Source: Verrucomicrobiota bacterium | GTDB lineage: Bacteria > Verrucomicrobiota > Verrucomicrobiia > CAIQCK01 | NCBI GenBank assembly: GCA_016222825.1 | Contig: JACRQF010000025.1 | Span: forward strand, 1-64,000 | Reading direction: 5' to 3' | DNA: 64,000 nt | Shown: piece after piece, positions 1 to 9,354 of the stretch | Layout of the letters: every line of letters starts with the position of its first letter | Numbering within the stretch: position 1 is the first letter of the stretch | Notes under the pieces: generated by a model | Database searches by the model: none | Seen by the model: only the letters and a program-made list of their open reading frames with translations | Told to the model about the DNA's origin: nothing | Program-made: the position numbers and the translations under genes

Positions 1-3000
1 CAAGCCCGTGAACCGCGCCTTCACCGTCGTCAGCGCCCGGTAGCTGTATTCGTTGTAATCCCAGCCTCCGTTGAGGAACGACCACAGCCGCACATAGATC
101 TGCCGCCCGTCCGACGGCAACGTCAGCGTCCGTGACAAGCCCGGCTCCACGGCCGCATACAGGTCGTAGCCGTTGGGGGCGCTGCCCACCCACAACGCAT
201 ATTGGCTCACGCCGGCCCCGGCGTTCCACGCGAGCGTCACCGAGGCGCTGCTGTTGGTCGAGCCGTTGGCCGGGCTGGTCATCACCGCTTTGGCGGGCGT
301 CGGCGCCGTGTAGCCGTATTCGTTGTATTGCCATTCGCCGTTGATGAACGACCACAACCGCGCATAAACCTGCCCGCCCGTAGCCGGCACGGTGACCTGC
401 TGTGACAGGTTGGTGCCCGTGACGACCGCGCACAAGTCATAGCCGTTCGACGCGCTGCCCACCCACAACGCATACTGGCTCGCACTTGCGCCACGGTTCC
501 AGTTGAACGTCACCGAGCTGCTCGCCAGCGTCGTGCCGTTGGTCGGGCTGAGCATTTGCGCCGGGGAGGTGGTGCTGATGAAGAACTTGGTCACTTTGCC
601 GTAGGCGTCCCCGCCCACCGCTGCCGGGTAGTTGGTGGTGTTGAGGGAGCCGAACCTCCACCATGTGATTTCGGCCCGGTAGGTCTGGTTGGTCGCCAGC
701 GTCCCGGCGGGAATGACCACCGAGTTGTTCGTGCCGTTCAACGCTCCCGCATATCTCCAGGCCGCCGTTTCAAACAGCCGGTTCGTGCCGGCCAGGTCCG
801 CGATCTGAACCGAGATGAAATCATTGGTCGTTCCCCCCGCCAGCGCGTCCCACGTGAGCGTGAAGTTCGCCGCGGGATTGACGGATTGCGCCGCCGTCCA
901 GTTGCTGATATGGGGGGTGCTGCCGGGATAGTTGTCCCCGGTCAGAGCCGCGGGCATGGCGTTGGTGCCGTCGTGCGCCGCCTCAATCGTGAAGGTGTAA
1001 GCGCCATTGGTGAAGGCCGCGTCCAACGCCGTCTTCGACGCGAAGTTCGTCCCCCATGCCAGGTCGCTGTATTGCGACGTCGGCGACAGCGCCGCCAGCG
1101 TGCGGATCGTCGCATTCGGCAACTGCACCGTGGCGCTGTTGACCGTCCCCGCGGGTGCTTGCTTCAAACACGCCCTGAACTCAAAGGGGGTCGGGTCCAC
1201 AGCCGGCGCCGCCAGCGCCGCCACGCCCGTGTTGGTCTGCCAGAAACGCTGCGACTTCATCACCACCGCGTAGCCCAGATCCTGGCCCTGGACGGCGAGG
1301 CTGAGGTTCTGGTTGGTGGTCGTTCCCACGGCATCGCTTACTCCGAGGGTGAAGTTGTAAGTGCCTATCGCCGTCGGTGTCCCGCTCAACACGCCGTCGG
1401 CGCTCAAGCTCAGCCCCGGCGGCAGGTTACCGGACGATGACCACGTGTATGGTCCGATGCCGCCGTTCACCAGCATCGTTTGGTTGTAACTGCCGTTCAA
1501 CGTTCCCGACAGCAACCCTCCGCCCAGCCCGCCCGCTCCCAGCGCCGCGAATGCCTTGTATCGGTAGTCGTTGGACACCCATCCGTTGTAGCCCTGCGAC
1601 CACAACCTCACATAGAGCGCGCGGCCATCCACCGGCACCGTCACCGTCCGTGACTGGTTGGTGCCGACCACCAACGCCTGAATGTCGTAAGTGTTGGAGG
1701 CGCTGCCCACCCACAACGCATACTGGCTCACGCCGGCGCCGGCGTTCCATGAAAGCGTCATCGTGCCGCTGGTGTTGGTTGAGCCGTTGACCGGACTGAG
1801 CATCTGCGCCGGCACGGGCGGCACGGCTGAGTAGGTGTGGTCGGTGTATTGCCAAGCGCCGTTGATCAAGGACCACAGCCTCACATAGAGCGTGCGGCCA
1901 TCCACCGGCAATGTCACCGTCCGCGACAAGTTGGTGCCCGTGTTCACGGCGTCGAGGTCGTAGGTGCCCGCGGAACTCCCGATCCAAACCGCGTAGCTCG
2001 TGGCGCCCGCGCCGGCATCCCAGTTGAACGTCGTCGTGGCGCTCGCCAGCGTCGAACTGGGGGCTGGCGTGAGCATTTGCGCTTTCGGGTTTCGGACCGT
2101 GACGACGAATGTTCCCGACACGGCATTGCTGTTCACGTCCACAGCCCGCACCGTGACGGTCGCGCTGCCGTTGGCCAGAGGGCTGATGGCCAGCGTGGAA
2201 CCGGTGATGGAGACGGTCGCCACCGAGGGGGCGGAGCTTGTCGCGGTGAACCCCAGCACGGCCAGCGACGACGAAGAGGTTGGATAAACGGGAATCATGG
2301 ACACGCCCGACAGCACAACGAAGTCCATGGCAAGAGGAATGCCAAGCTGATTTGTTTCTACCGCGCGCAATGGCAACGTGTTTTCGTTGAAAATATACCA
2401 GCTATAGGTCGGCAGCGCCGCGATCGCATCCACGACCGTCATGCCGGTTCCGATTACCCGGCCAAACACCGAGTAGCCGCCGCCGTTGGCGGGACCGAGG
2501 GTGGTCGAGTTGTCCTGAACGTTGAAAAACCATTGGCTTGTCGCGCTGTTGGGTTCCGAGGTGCGGGCGGCTGCCAAGGTGCCGCGGGCGTTGGCGAGAT
2601 TGTATTCCAACGGCACCGGCGCGTTGGTAGCGACATTCCAGACGGAAGCGAGGTTTCCGCCTACGTCATAGGCCAAGCCATAGCCACCGCCCTGCACGAT
2701 CGCGCTGGAGCTGCCACCGAAAGCAGCCGACCGATGGAAAATCGTGGCCGCGTATCCAATCCTGTTGTTGCTATCCCTGTAGGTAAAGGCGTTGTAGGCG
2801 CCGGCATTCGCGTAAGCCATGAAATTGGTCACATGCCGGGGAGCGGCGTTGGTCAGGAGTTCCACGTTGAACCGCCCCATCACGGTGTCAAACTGCGCCA
2901 CCGGCCCGCTCACGCCCGGCACGCCAAAATAAGCGCGCAGGTCCAGCGTGCTCGCCGGCAATCCGGCGCCCAGCGTGGCTCCGGGCAGTGTTTGAAGCCG

Positions 3001-4377
3001 CGTCGGCACCGTCGTGCTCGCCCCGATGATTCCCTCGGCCTCCCGTTGGCCGTCGAGCCACAAGGTCGCCTTGTTGCCCTCACCGGCGAGCGTGACGGCA
3101 ATGTGATGCCAGTTTCCGTCGAGGACGTTGATGCTGCTCGCTTGACTCAGGGACAGGAAGGAGGAGTTTTGTCCCCACATGTTGAACCGCAGGCTCGTCC
3201 CACTGCCCTGCAGCCCAATCAAGAAGCCCGTGGCGCCGCCGCTGTAGGTCGCCAGCAGTCGCGTGTCGCTTCCCGACACCGTTCCCCGGAACCAGAGCTC
3301 ATATGTGCCTGTGGTCAGGTCGAACCGGCCCGAAGTGTTTGCCGCCTCGGCGTAGTTGCCGCCGTTGAACCGAAGGCCAAGGGACGGCGATCCATCGAAA
3401 ACCCAGGTGGGGTTGTTGCCATCCGGGTGAAGCGTGGCGTTGTGGCCATGACCGGAGGCGTCGGTGGCCGTCTGGCCAACGCCGTCCTTCAAACGCCACA
3501 GCGCAACGGTGTCGCCTTCCACCGGGAGCGTCTCAGACGGCGTGAAGTTACCGCTATACTTGACGCTGTTGCTGATGCGGACATCGTGAAGGTCGGCGCT
3601 GGCGCCGTTGTTGGGAGGGGTGTTCCATCCGCCCGCGCCAATCGCAAGATCAATCGAGCCGGCCAGGTTCGGCGCGGCGCCGGTGGCGGTCGTTTGTTGC
3701 AAGCCGTCCAGAAAACTGACGACGTCGCCGGCCGCGTTGATGGTGAAGGCGACGTGATGCCATGCGCCGTCGTTAATGTTGGAACTGACCTGCGCAATAG
3801 GGGTGGAATTGACGACGAGGTAAGGCCGCGTGCTTTCGATGCGCCAACTCGTCGCTTCTCCCTGGCCGCCCAGCGCTCCGCTGGCCGCCCCGCCCATCCA
3901 GTGCGTCTGCGTCTCGGTGCATCGCGCCCAGAACTCGATGGTCAACGGCAGGGTGTTGTAGGCCGCCGAACCACCCGCGTTGCAGAAGTTGCTTCGGTTG
4001 AACTTCAGCCCGACGCAGGGCGACTCATTGGTCGAGCCGCCCGAACCGCTAAAAAACCACTCGGGATAATTGCTGCTGCCGTCCGGCTTGAGCGCGGCGC
4101 CATAAGCGTGGCCGGAGGTATCCGCCGCCGTCGAACCGCCGCCGTCCGTCATCGTCCAGAGCGCGACCGTCTGCCCGTCGCTCGTGTAAGTGTTGGAGGG
4201 CGTGAAGAGGTCAGAGTAACGCACCGTGTTCGAGATGCGCACGAGCTTCATATCCCCCGCCTGATAATGCCCCGTCGAATCGCCCATGAAGGACAGCATG
4301 CTCTCCGCCGACTGGGCCGGGGACCCGCCCGAGACAAGAAAACTCAAACAGACCAACGCACAAAATCGAAATCTCAT
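1..4377 (-). CDS. Giant secreted LamG / cyclophilin / Ig-repeat protein (C-terminus beyond window)
   Basis: The reading frame is open from the ATG at 4377 to the window edge, at least 1459 residues. A signal peptide (MRFRFCALVCLSFLVSG) opens it. Two LamG/concanavalin-like domains lie at about 60-260 and 280-460. A cyclophilin-type peptidyl-prolyl isomerase domain (about 490-680) follows, with GRFNVELL and a Q-W-F-F-N motif. Then come an Ig-like domain (about 690-765), a putative-Ig (He_PIG-like) domain (about 953-1030) and four copies of an 80-residue beta repeat (about 768-850, 858-940, 1273-1355, 1363-1448) sharing YALWVGSA...YVRLWS. AGGAGG lies only 3 bases before the ATG. It is probably a cell-surface or extracellular protein; substrate unknown. 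The domain calls come from motif reading. The C-terminal anchor is outside the window. Confidence 0.85.
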   Translation of the reverse strand, partial: MRFRFCALVCLSFLVSGGSPAQSAESMLSFMGDSTGHYQAGDMKLVRISNTVRYSDLFTPSNTYTSDGQTVALWTMTDGGGSTAADTSGHAYGAALKPDGSSNYPEWFFSGSGGSTNESPCVGLKFNRSNFCNAGGSAAYNTLPLTIEFWARCTETQTHWMGGAASGALGGQGEATSWRIESTRPYLVVNSTPIAQVSSNINDGAWHHVAFTINAAGDVVSFLDGLQQTTATGAAPNLAGSIDLAIGAGGWNTPPNNGASADLHDVRISNSVKYSGNFTPSETLPVEGDTVALWRLKDGVGQTATDASGHGHNATLHPDGNNPTWVFDGSPSLGLRFNGGNYAEAANTSGRFDLTTGTYELWFRGTVSGSDTRLLATYSGGATGFLIGLQGSGTSLRFNMWGQNSSFLSLSQASSINVLDGNWHHIAVTLAGEGNKATLWLDGQREAEGIIGASTTVPTRLQTLPGATLGAGLPASTLDLRAYFGVPGVSGPVAQFDTVMGRFNVELLTNAAPRHVTNFMAYANAGAYNAFTYRDSNNRIGYAATIFHRSAAFGGSSSAIVQGGGYGLAYDVGGNLASVWNVATNAPVPLEYNLANARGTLAAARTSEPNSATSQWFFNVQDNSTTLGPANGGGYSVFGRVIGTGMTVVDAIAALPTYSWYIFNENTLPLRAVETNQLGIPLAMDFVVLSGVSMIPVYPTSSSSLAVLGFTATSSAPSVATVSITGSTLAISPLANGSATVTVRAVDVNSNAVSGTFVVTVRNPKAQMLTPAPSSTLASATTTFNWDAGAGATSYAVWIGSSAGTYDLDAVNTGTNLSRTVTLPVDGRTLYVRLWSLINGAWQYTDHTYSAVPPVPAQMLSPVNGSTNTSGTMTLSWNAGAGVSQYALWVGSASNTYDIQALVVGTNQSRTVTVPVDGRALYVRLWSQGYNGWVSNDYRYKAFAALGAGGLGGGLLSGTLNGSYNQTMLVNGGIGPYTWSSSGNLPPGLSLSADGVLSGTPTAIGTYNFTLGVSDAVGTTTNQNLSLAVQGQDLGYAVVMKSQRFWQTNTGVAALAAPAVDPTPFEFRACLKQAPAGTVNSATVQLPNATIRTLAALSPTSQYSDLAWGTNFASKTALDAAFTNGAYTFTIEAAHDGTNAMPAALTGDNYPGSTPHISNWTAAQSVNPAANFTLTWDALAGGTTNDFISVQIADLAGTNRLFETAAWRYAGALNGTNNSVVIPAGTLATNQTYRAEITWWRFGSLNTTNYPAAVGGDAYGKVTKFFISTTSPAQMLSPTNGTTLASSSVTFNWNRGASASQYALWVGSASNGYDLCAVVTGTNLSQQVTVPATGGQVYARLWSFINGEWQYNEYGYTAPTPAKAVMTSPANGSTNSSASVTLAWNAGAGVSQYALWVGSAPNGYDLYAAVEPGLSRTLTLPSDGRQIYVRLWSFLNGGWDYNEYSYRALTTVKARFTGL

Positions 4378-4787
4378 ATGCCTCCTAATGCTCCAGAGTG
4401 GATCGGATCGGCGCAGACAATCCGCAACCAAGGGGTCGGATGAAGGCGGCGAAAACCCACTCTTGCGCCCGCACGGCAGCCAGTGTGCTGGCGTTTATGA
4501 GGACAGGAAGTAGCATCGTGCCCCCAGCCATTCACTGAAACACGACCATCCCAGATCGTGTCCGAACTGCGCTCCCGGCGTTTCCAGTGTGTCGCTTTGC
4601 ATGGCTTGCAGTGATTTGGTGTGAACAGTAGCTCCGCCCACCGCCCTCGTCAATCGCGAACAGCCCACTGGCACGGGCCAGTCGCCAGAAACGCATTGAC
4701 TGGCGGGGAAGTTCTGGCACGATGCGCGTGCTTTGTTGCGGAACCGAGTTGTTTCGGAAACCAAAAACACTCTCAGGAGAATTGGAC
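4378..4787. other. Divergent intergenic region, no gene seen
   Basis: This 410-base spacer separates the divergently transcribed giant secreted protein and the ManA-like gene and must hold both promoters. The short open frames in it lack ribosome sites and coding character. A partial sigma-54-like TGGCACG at about 4715 has no GC at the correct spacing. I see no RNA gene or clear repeat. Confidence 0.5.
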
Positions 4788-5906
4788 ATGGCCACGAAAG
4801 CTGAATTGAAGTCATTGTTGAACGCGCCCATCCCCCTCGCGCCGAACACCTACATCCATTTCTACAACGGCGGCAAGCTGCGCGCCGACTTCATGGGTGA
4901 GACGAACCCAAAGGACGACTTCCGCTCCGAGGAGTGGATCTTCTCGACGAACCGCGCCTTCACGCCCGGCCGGCCCGCCAGCGAGAACACGCCGACCAAG
5001 GGCTACAGCATCGTCCAGTTGCCCGGCGGCGAAACCGTGCTGCTGACCGAGTTGCTCAAGGCATTCCCGAACGAGACGCTCGGCGCCAAGCACTTCAAGA
5101 AGTTCGGCGCCAACCTCGGCGTGCTCGTGAAAATCTTCGACGTCGGCAAAGACGCCCACATCCCCGTTCACTGGCACCCGTCGCCGGAGTTCTCGCAGAA
5201 GTATCTGAACAATCCGTTCGGGAAGAACGAATCGTGGATCCTCATCGGCGTGCGCCCCGGCGCGAAGGCGTGGGTCGGATGGAAGAAGAAGGTCACGGTC
5301 AGCGAATTCAGGAAGTGGATGGACGCCCAGGATGTCGAAACGATGCGCGCGCACATGCACGAGATCAAGCCGAAGCTCGGCGACGTGACCTATACCACCG
5401 CTGGCATTGTCCACTCCATCGGCGAGGGCTGCTGCATCCTCGAGCCGCAGGAGCCGACCGACTGGAACATTCTCGCCGAGTATGAAGGGCCGTATCCCTA
5501 CAAGCGCGAGCAAGCCGCGTGCGGCCTGGATTGGGACAAGGGCCTGGAAGCCGCCGACTTCTCGGTGATGAGCGCGTCGTTCCTCAAAAACCGCATCTGC
5601 CGCAAACCGGTGAAGGTCCGTGGCGCGGGCAAGAACAAGGAGGAAAAATTCCTGCCCGACTCGGCGCGGAAGTATTTCTGGGAAACCAAGCTCACCGTCG
5701 CCGACAAGATGAAGATGCCGGGCGACCGCGGCTTCTACGTGTTCGTCACGTTCCAGGGTGAGGGCAAGCTCGTCGGCCCGTGGGGCGAGACGCCGATCAA
5801 GCGCGGCAAGTCGTTCATGATCCCGCGCTGCCTGCCGGGCTACGAGATCGTCAACACCGGCCGCAAGCCGATCGAGGTTTATACCGGTTATCCGCCGGAA
5901 ATCTAA
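4788..5906 (+). CDS. Class I mannose-6-phosphate isomerase-like protein (ManA family)
   Basis: 372-residue cupin-type protein resembling type I phosphomannose isomerase, which interconverts mannose-6-P and fructose-6-P with one metal ion. Candidate ligands are visible in the usual order: the HWH pair (about residues 128-130), the Glu in NESWILIG (about 148) and the His in GIVHSIGEG (about 208). ILEPQEPTDW is also typical of the family. An in-frame ATG 66 bases upstream exists, but 4788 is chosen because CAGGAGA sits 7 bases before it and the sequence reads as a cytosolic N-terminus. A sugar/alcohol dehydrogenase gene follows 39 bases later, suggesting a joint role in hexose or polyol metabolism. 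The exact substrate is uncertain, since many exported-sugar pathways use ManA homologues. Confidence 0.75.
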   Translation: MATKAELKSLLNAPIPLAPNTYIHFYNGGKLRADFMGETNPKDDFRSEEWIFSTNRAFTPGRPASENTPTKGYSIVQLPGGETVLLTELLKAFPNETLGAKHFKKFGANLGVLVKIFDVGKDAHIPVHWHPSPEFSQKYLNNPFGKNESWILIGVRPGAKAWVGWKKKVTVSEFRKWMDAQDVETMRAHMHEIKPKLGDVTYTTAGIVHSIGEGCCILEPQEPTDWNILAEYEGPYPYKREQAACGLDWDKGLEAADFSVMSASFLKNRICRKPVKVRGAGKNKEEKFLPDSARKYFWETKLTVADKMKMPGDRGFYVFVTFQGEGKLVGPWGETPIKRGKSFMIPRCLPGYEIVNTGRKPIEVYTGYPPEI

Positions 5907-5913
5907 AAGCTCG

Positions 5914-5935
5914 AGTCACGAATCACGAATCACGG
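5914..5935. repeat. Tandem heptamer TCACGAA in the intergenic leader
   Basis: GAGTCACGAATCACGAATCACGG consists of three imperfect 7-base units between the ManA-like and dehydrogenase genes, directly upstream of the GGAGA ribosome site. A similar TCAGAGG-type run occurs at 11255-11288. Confidence 0.7.
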
Positions 5936-5945
5936 AGACACTCCC

Positions 5946-7037
5946 ATGGCAAAGATACCGAAGAAGATGAAGGCGCAGGTTTTCTACGAAAAAGAGAAAA
6001 TGAAGTTCGAGGACATCCCCGTCCCGCAAATCAGCGACGACGAGGTCCTCGTGCGCGTCAAGGCTGTCGGCATTTGCGGTTCCGACGTGGCCTATTACTA
6101 CGGCAACAGCCCGCTGGAGACGCCCAACGGCAAAGGTCCGCTCGTGCTCGGCCATGAGTTCACCGCCGAGGTCGTGCAGGTCGGCGCGGTGCCGGCGAAG
6201 GCGAAGCTGTTCAAGGAAGGCGACCGCGTCGTCGTCAACCCCGTCCAGCATTGCAACGCCTGCCCCATCTGCGCGAAGGGCCAGACCAACCTCTGCGAAT
6301 GCAAGTCCGTCATCGGCGTCTCCGTCAACGGCGGCTTCGCAGAATACTGCGCCAGCAAATACACCGGCCTCGTCAAGCTGCCCGACGACGTGAGTTTCGA
6401 GGAAGGCGCGCTCACCGAGCCGCTGGCCTGCGTCACCTATGGCATCCAGAACATGCAGATCCAACCGGGCAACTTCGTGGTCATCATGGGCCCCGGCGCC
6501 ATCGGCCTGATGATGCTCCAGCTCGCGAAAAGCTCCGGCGCCGGCAAAGTCGCGCTCGTGGGCGGCCCCGGCGACGATTACCGGCTCGAAGCCGGCAAGA
6601 AGTTTGGCGCGGACTACCTCATCAACGTCGCGGACAAGGGATCGAAGTATTTCGTTGCCGATCTCGAAGCGAAGATTCGCGAGTTGACCGGCGGCTTCAT
6701 GGCCGACCGCGTCATCACGCCGACCGGCGCCGTCGAGGCGATGGAAGCCGCGTTGGCCGTCTCCGGCCGCCGCTCGACCGTCGTTTACTTCGGTCTGCCG
6801 AGCGACAAGGCCGTCATCCGTGTGCCGGCGCTCAAGAGCATCTTCTGGGACAAGACCATCCGCTTCTCCTGGCTGGCGCCGTTCACCTGGCCGACCGCCG
6901 TGAACGCCGTCGCCAACAAGCTGGTGGACACCAAGAGCCTCATCACGCACCGCGCGCCACTGGCCAAGCTCGAAGAGACGATCAAGGCCGTCGCAAGCCG
7001 CGGCGGCAACGTCCTGAAAGCCGTCATCACGGCGTAG
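5946..7037 (+). CDS. Zinc-dependent medium-chain dehydrogenase (sorbitol/threonine dehydrogenase-like)
   Basis: 363 residues, MDR superfamily, NAD(P)-dependent oxidation of a polyol or sugar alcohol. The catalytic zinc site is indicated by GICGSDVAYY (Cys, about residue 40) and GHEF (about 69-71). The structural zinc lobe has four cysteines in CNACPICAKGQTNLC (about 103-118). The Rossmann fingerprint GPGAIG is at about 182. GGAGA precedes the ATG by 7 bases. It follows the ManA-like gene closely and a strong terminator lies after it, so the two form one transcription unit. Substrate specificity cannot be read from sequence; sorbitol, xylitol or a keto-sugar are all possible. Confidence 0.85.
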   Translation: MAKIPKKMKAQVFYEKEKMKFEDIPVPQISDDEVLVRVKAVGICGSDVAYYYGNSPLETPNGKGPLVLGHEFTAEVVQVGAVPAKAKLFKEGDRVVVNPVQHCNACPICAKGQTNLCECKSVIGVSVNGGFAEYCASKYTGLVKLPDDVSFEEGALTEPLACVTYGIQNMQIQPGNFVVIMGPGAIGLMMLQLAKSSGAGKVALVGGPGDDYRLEAGKKFGADYLINVADKGSKYFVADLEAKIRELTGGFMADRVITPTGAVEAMEAALAVSGRRSTVVYFGLPSDKAVIRVPALKSIFWDKTIRFSWLAPFTWPTAVNAVANKLVDTKSLITHRAPLAKLEETIKAVASRGGNVLKAVITA

Positions 7038-7060
7038 GCCGCGTCCACAACTCATCCCGC

Positions 7061-7105
7061 ACAGCGCGCACCGCGATCCCGCGGTTGCGCGCTGTGTGTT
7101 TTTGC
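7061..7105 (+). terminator. Rho-independent terminator after dehydrogenase gene
   Basis: ACAGCGCGCACCGCG pairs almost perfectly with CGCGGTTGCGCGCTGT (one bulge) around an ATC loop and is followed by GTGTTTTTG. It ends the ManA-like/dehydrogenase unit. Confidence 0.8.
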
Positions 7106-7207
7106 CTGTTCGGCGCCAAGCCGGAGCGCCGCTTGACTGCAACACCGCCGGACTTAAGTTGAAGCAGTGAAAACGGTGAAACTCCGAACAGAGAGAGGAG
7201 GAAGACG

Positions 7208-8347
7208 ATGATCGCAAGAGAGGAAGTGGAACGCGTCGTCGCGCGTAACAGCAAGCCCGGCAGCCCGATGCTCAGCGTTTATCTCGACGTGGACCCGACA
7301 CAGGAGGTGAACCGCCAGCGGGGATTCGAGCCGGCGCTGAAGAACATGCTGCGCACGATTGAAGGCCAACTCAACAGCGACCGCGAACGGAAGGTGTTCG
7401 CCGGGAACGCCCTCCGCGTCATGCGGTTCGTCTCCGGTTACAAACCAACCGCCCAGGGTCTGGTCATGTTTGGCCGCGAGGCCGACGGGTTCTTCTGGCA
7501 CCGAGAACTGCACGCGCCGCTCCGCAACGACGCGCATTGGGACGACTCGCCCCATCTGCGGCCCCTGCTGGAAACGATGGACGACTACGAGCGCTATGGC
7601 GTGATCCTGACCGACAAGGCGCGCGCGCGGCTCTTCACCGTGTTCCTGGGCGAGATCGAGGAGCACTCCGGCGTGTTCACGGCGGACGACGTGCGGCACA
7701 CCAAGACCGTTGGCACGGATCACTGGCGCTCGCAGACGCATTTCGAGCGCACGTCGGACCTGCACGCACTCTGGCATTTGAAGCAAGTCGCCGAGAAAAT
7801 GGTTCTGCTGGCCGACGCGCGCCGTTTTGACCGGCTGGTGCTCGCCGGGCCGGTCGAGGCCACCACCGAACTGGAGCGGTTGCTGCCAAAACGGCTGCTG
7901 GCGCGACTGGCCGGCTCGATGGCGCTGTCTGTCGAGGCGACCGGGTTACAAGTGCTCGAAGCCACGCGGCGGTTCGAGCGGCCGGCGTTGCGCGAGATGG
8001 AAAACGACCTGGTGAAGAAGCTTATCGCCACCGCCGCCAAGAAAGTTCAGGCGGACACCGGTTTGCTCGCGACGCTGAACGCCCTGAACAAGAACCGTGT
8101 CTGGCGGCTGCTTTATGCCGAAGGCTTCGCCCCGCAGGGCCGCCGCTGCGCCGATTGCACGGCGCTGATGGGGGAAGGGCAGCCCGTCTGCGACCACTGC
8201 GGCGGTAACACCGAACCGGTGGGCGATCTCATCGAGCGCATCGTCGAACGCGTGGTGGGTGTCGGCGGAAAAGTGGAAGCGGTCCGCGGTCCGGCGGCGG
8301 AGTTGCTGAAAGAAGCCGGCAGCATCGGCGCGTTCATGCGGTTCTGA
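7208..8347 (+). CDS. Bacterial archaeo-eukaryotic release factor-like protein (baeRF, family-10-like)
   Basis: 379 residues resembling the bacterial eRF1-like (baeRF) superfamily, relatives of the eukaryotic/archaeal stop-codon release factor and Pelota. The N-terminal third (SPMLSVYLDVDP...) and the conserved central block VILTDKARARLFTVFLGEIEE are typical. The C-terminus carries a CxxC-x(10)-CxxC zinc ribbon (CADC...CDHC, about 319-336). No GGQ peptide-release motif is visible, so peptidyl-tRNA hydrolysis is not expected by the classical mechanism; proposed family roles (ribosome rescue or conflict with host-attachment systems) are inference. GGAGG precedes the ATG. It stands alone between a terminator and the Mla operon. 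Confidence 0.7.
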   Translation: MIAREEVERVVARNSKPGSPMLSVYLDVDPTQEVNRQRGFEPALKNMLRTIEGQLNSDRERKVFAGNALRVMRFVSGYKPTAQGLVMFGREADGFFWHRELHAPLRNDAHWDDSPHLRPLLETMDDYERYGVILTDKARARLFTVFLGEIEEHSGVFTADDVRHTKTVGTDHWRSQTHFERTSDLHALWHLKQVAEKMVLLADARRFDRLVLAGPVEATTELERLLPKRLLARLAGSMALSVEATGLQVLEATRRFERPALREMENDLVKKLIATAAKKVQADTGLLATLNALNKNRVWRLLYAEGFAPQGRRCADCTALMGEGQPVCDHCGGNTEPVGDLIERIVERVVGVGGKVEAVRGPAAELLKEAGSIGAFMRF

Positions 8348-8490
8348 GCGAAGCGCCGGCCAAGTGGCGTGAGCTTCCAAGCTCGCGCAGGGGCGGCGCA
8401 TCAATCGCGGCGGACGGGTTTGGGAACTTGCCTCACGGAAGCGGAAAAATCGGCTTTGACCAGAGCGCGTTGAGAAACTAGCCTGCGCAC

Positions 8491-9351
8491 GTGGAACGAA
8501 CCCCAGCAAGTGCCACGCAGTTTCCGGCCGAACAAGCGCGGCCGAAAGCGTCGCTCGTGCGCGCGTTCCTGGATTTCGCCGGAAGCCGCGTCATCCAGTG
8601 GATGGACCGCGCGCACGAGTTGATTGCGTTCTCGCTCATCGCAACAGGCGTCACGGTCACCAAGTTCAACATTGCCCCGCGCGTCATCCGGCCGCTGGTG
8701 CGCGCCCAGATTTACCGGGCCGGCGTGCGTCTGTTGCCGATGATTGGCTTCCTGGGCTGCGCGCTCGGCTTGATCATTATCGGCCAGACGGTGTCCCTGT
8801 TGACCCGCGTCGGCGCGCACACGCTCATCGGCACGCTGATGGTCACCGTGGTCATTCGCGAACTGGGGCCGCTGCTCACAGCCGTGGTCGTGCTGGCGCG
8901 CGTCGGCGCCGCGACGGTCGTCGAACTGGGCACCAGTCGCGCGCAGGGCGAGGTGGAGGCGCTGGAGGCGCTCGGCATTGATCCGATCCACTATCTGGTC
9001 GTGCCGCGGATGTGGGGGCTGGCGGTCTCGGTTTTTGCGCTGACGATCTACTTCGTGCTTGTGGCGTTGCTCAGCGGTTATCTGTTCGCGTTTTTGCAGG
9101 ATGTGCCGCTGCCGCCGCCGGAGTATTTCCGCCAGTTGGCCAGCGCTTTGCGATGGGAGGATTTTGTGATGCTGACGTTGAAGAGCGCGGCCTTTGGCAT
9201 CATCATCGCCGTTGTTTGCTGCTACCAGGGGCTGGCCAAGCCGCTGCGGATCGAGGAAGTCCCGGCCGCCACGACACGGGCCGTGGTGAGCAGCGTCGTG
9301 GCGTGCGTTCTCCTGGATGCGGTGTTCATCGTCGCTTACCTGCTGATCTGA
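8491..9351 (+). CDS. MlaE-family ABC transporter permease
   Basis: 286 residues, inner-membrane permease of an MCE-type lipid transporter that moves phospholipids between inner and outer membranes. Several membrane segments are visible, and the family core VIRELGPLLTAVVVLARVGAA (about 128-148) is intact. The GTG at 8491 is the first possible start after an in-frame TAG at 8479; no good ribosome site is visible. It is the first gene of a four-gene operon (permease, ATPase, MCE protein, TPR lipoprotein) with gaps of 3, 9 and -4 bases. Confidence 0.88.
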   Translation: MERTPASATQFPAEQARPKASLVRAFLDFAGSRVIQWMDRAHELIAFSLIATGVTVTKFNIAPRVIRPLVRAQIYRAGVRLLPMIGFLGCALGLIIIGQTVSLLTRVGAHTLIGTLMVTVVIRELGPLLTAVVVLARVGAATVVELGTSRAQGEVEALEALGIDPIHYLVVPRMWGLAVSVFALTIYFVLVALLSGYLFAFLQDVPLPPPEYFRQLASALRWEDFVMLTLKSAAFGIIIAVVCCYQGLAKPLRIEEVPAATTRAVVSSVVACVLLDAVFIVAYLLI

Positions 9352-9354
9352 ACC

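Noticed and set aside
556..4443. Long plus-strand frames over the giant secreted protein
   Set aside because: They are Arg/Gly-rich mirror translations of the GC-rich minus-strand gene without domains or ribosome sites.
4700..4740. Sigma-54 promoter before the ManA-like gene
   Set aside because: A TGGCACG is present, but no GC dinucleotide occurs at the required spacing, so the -12 element is missing.
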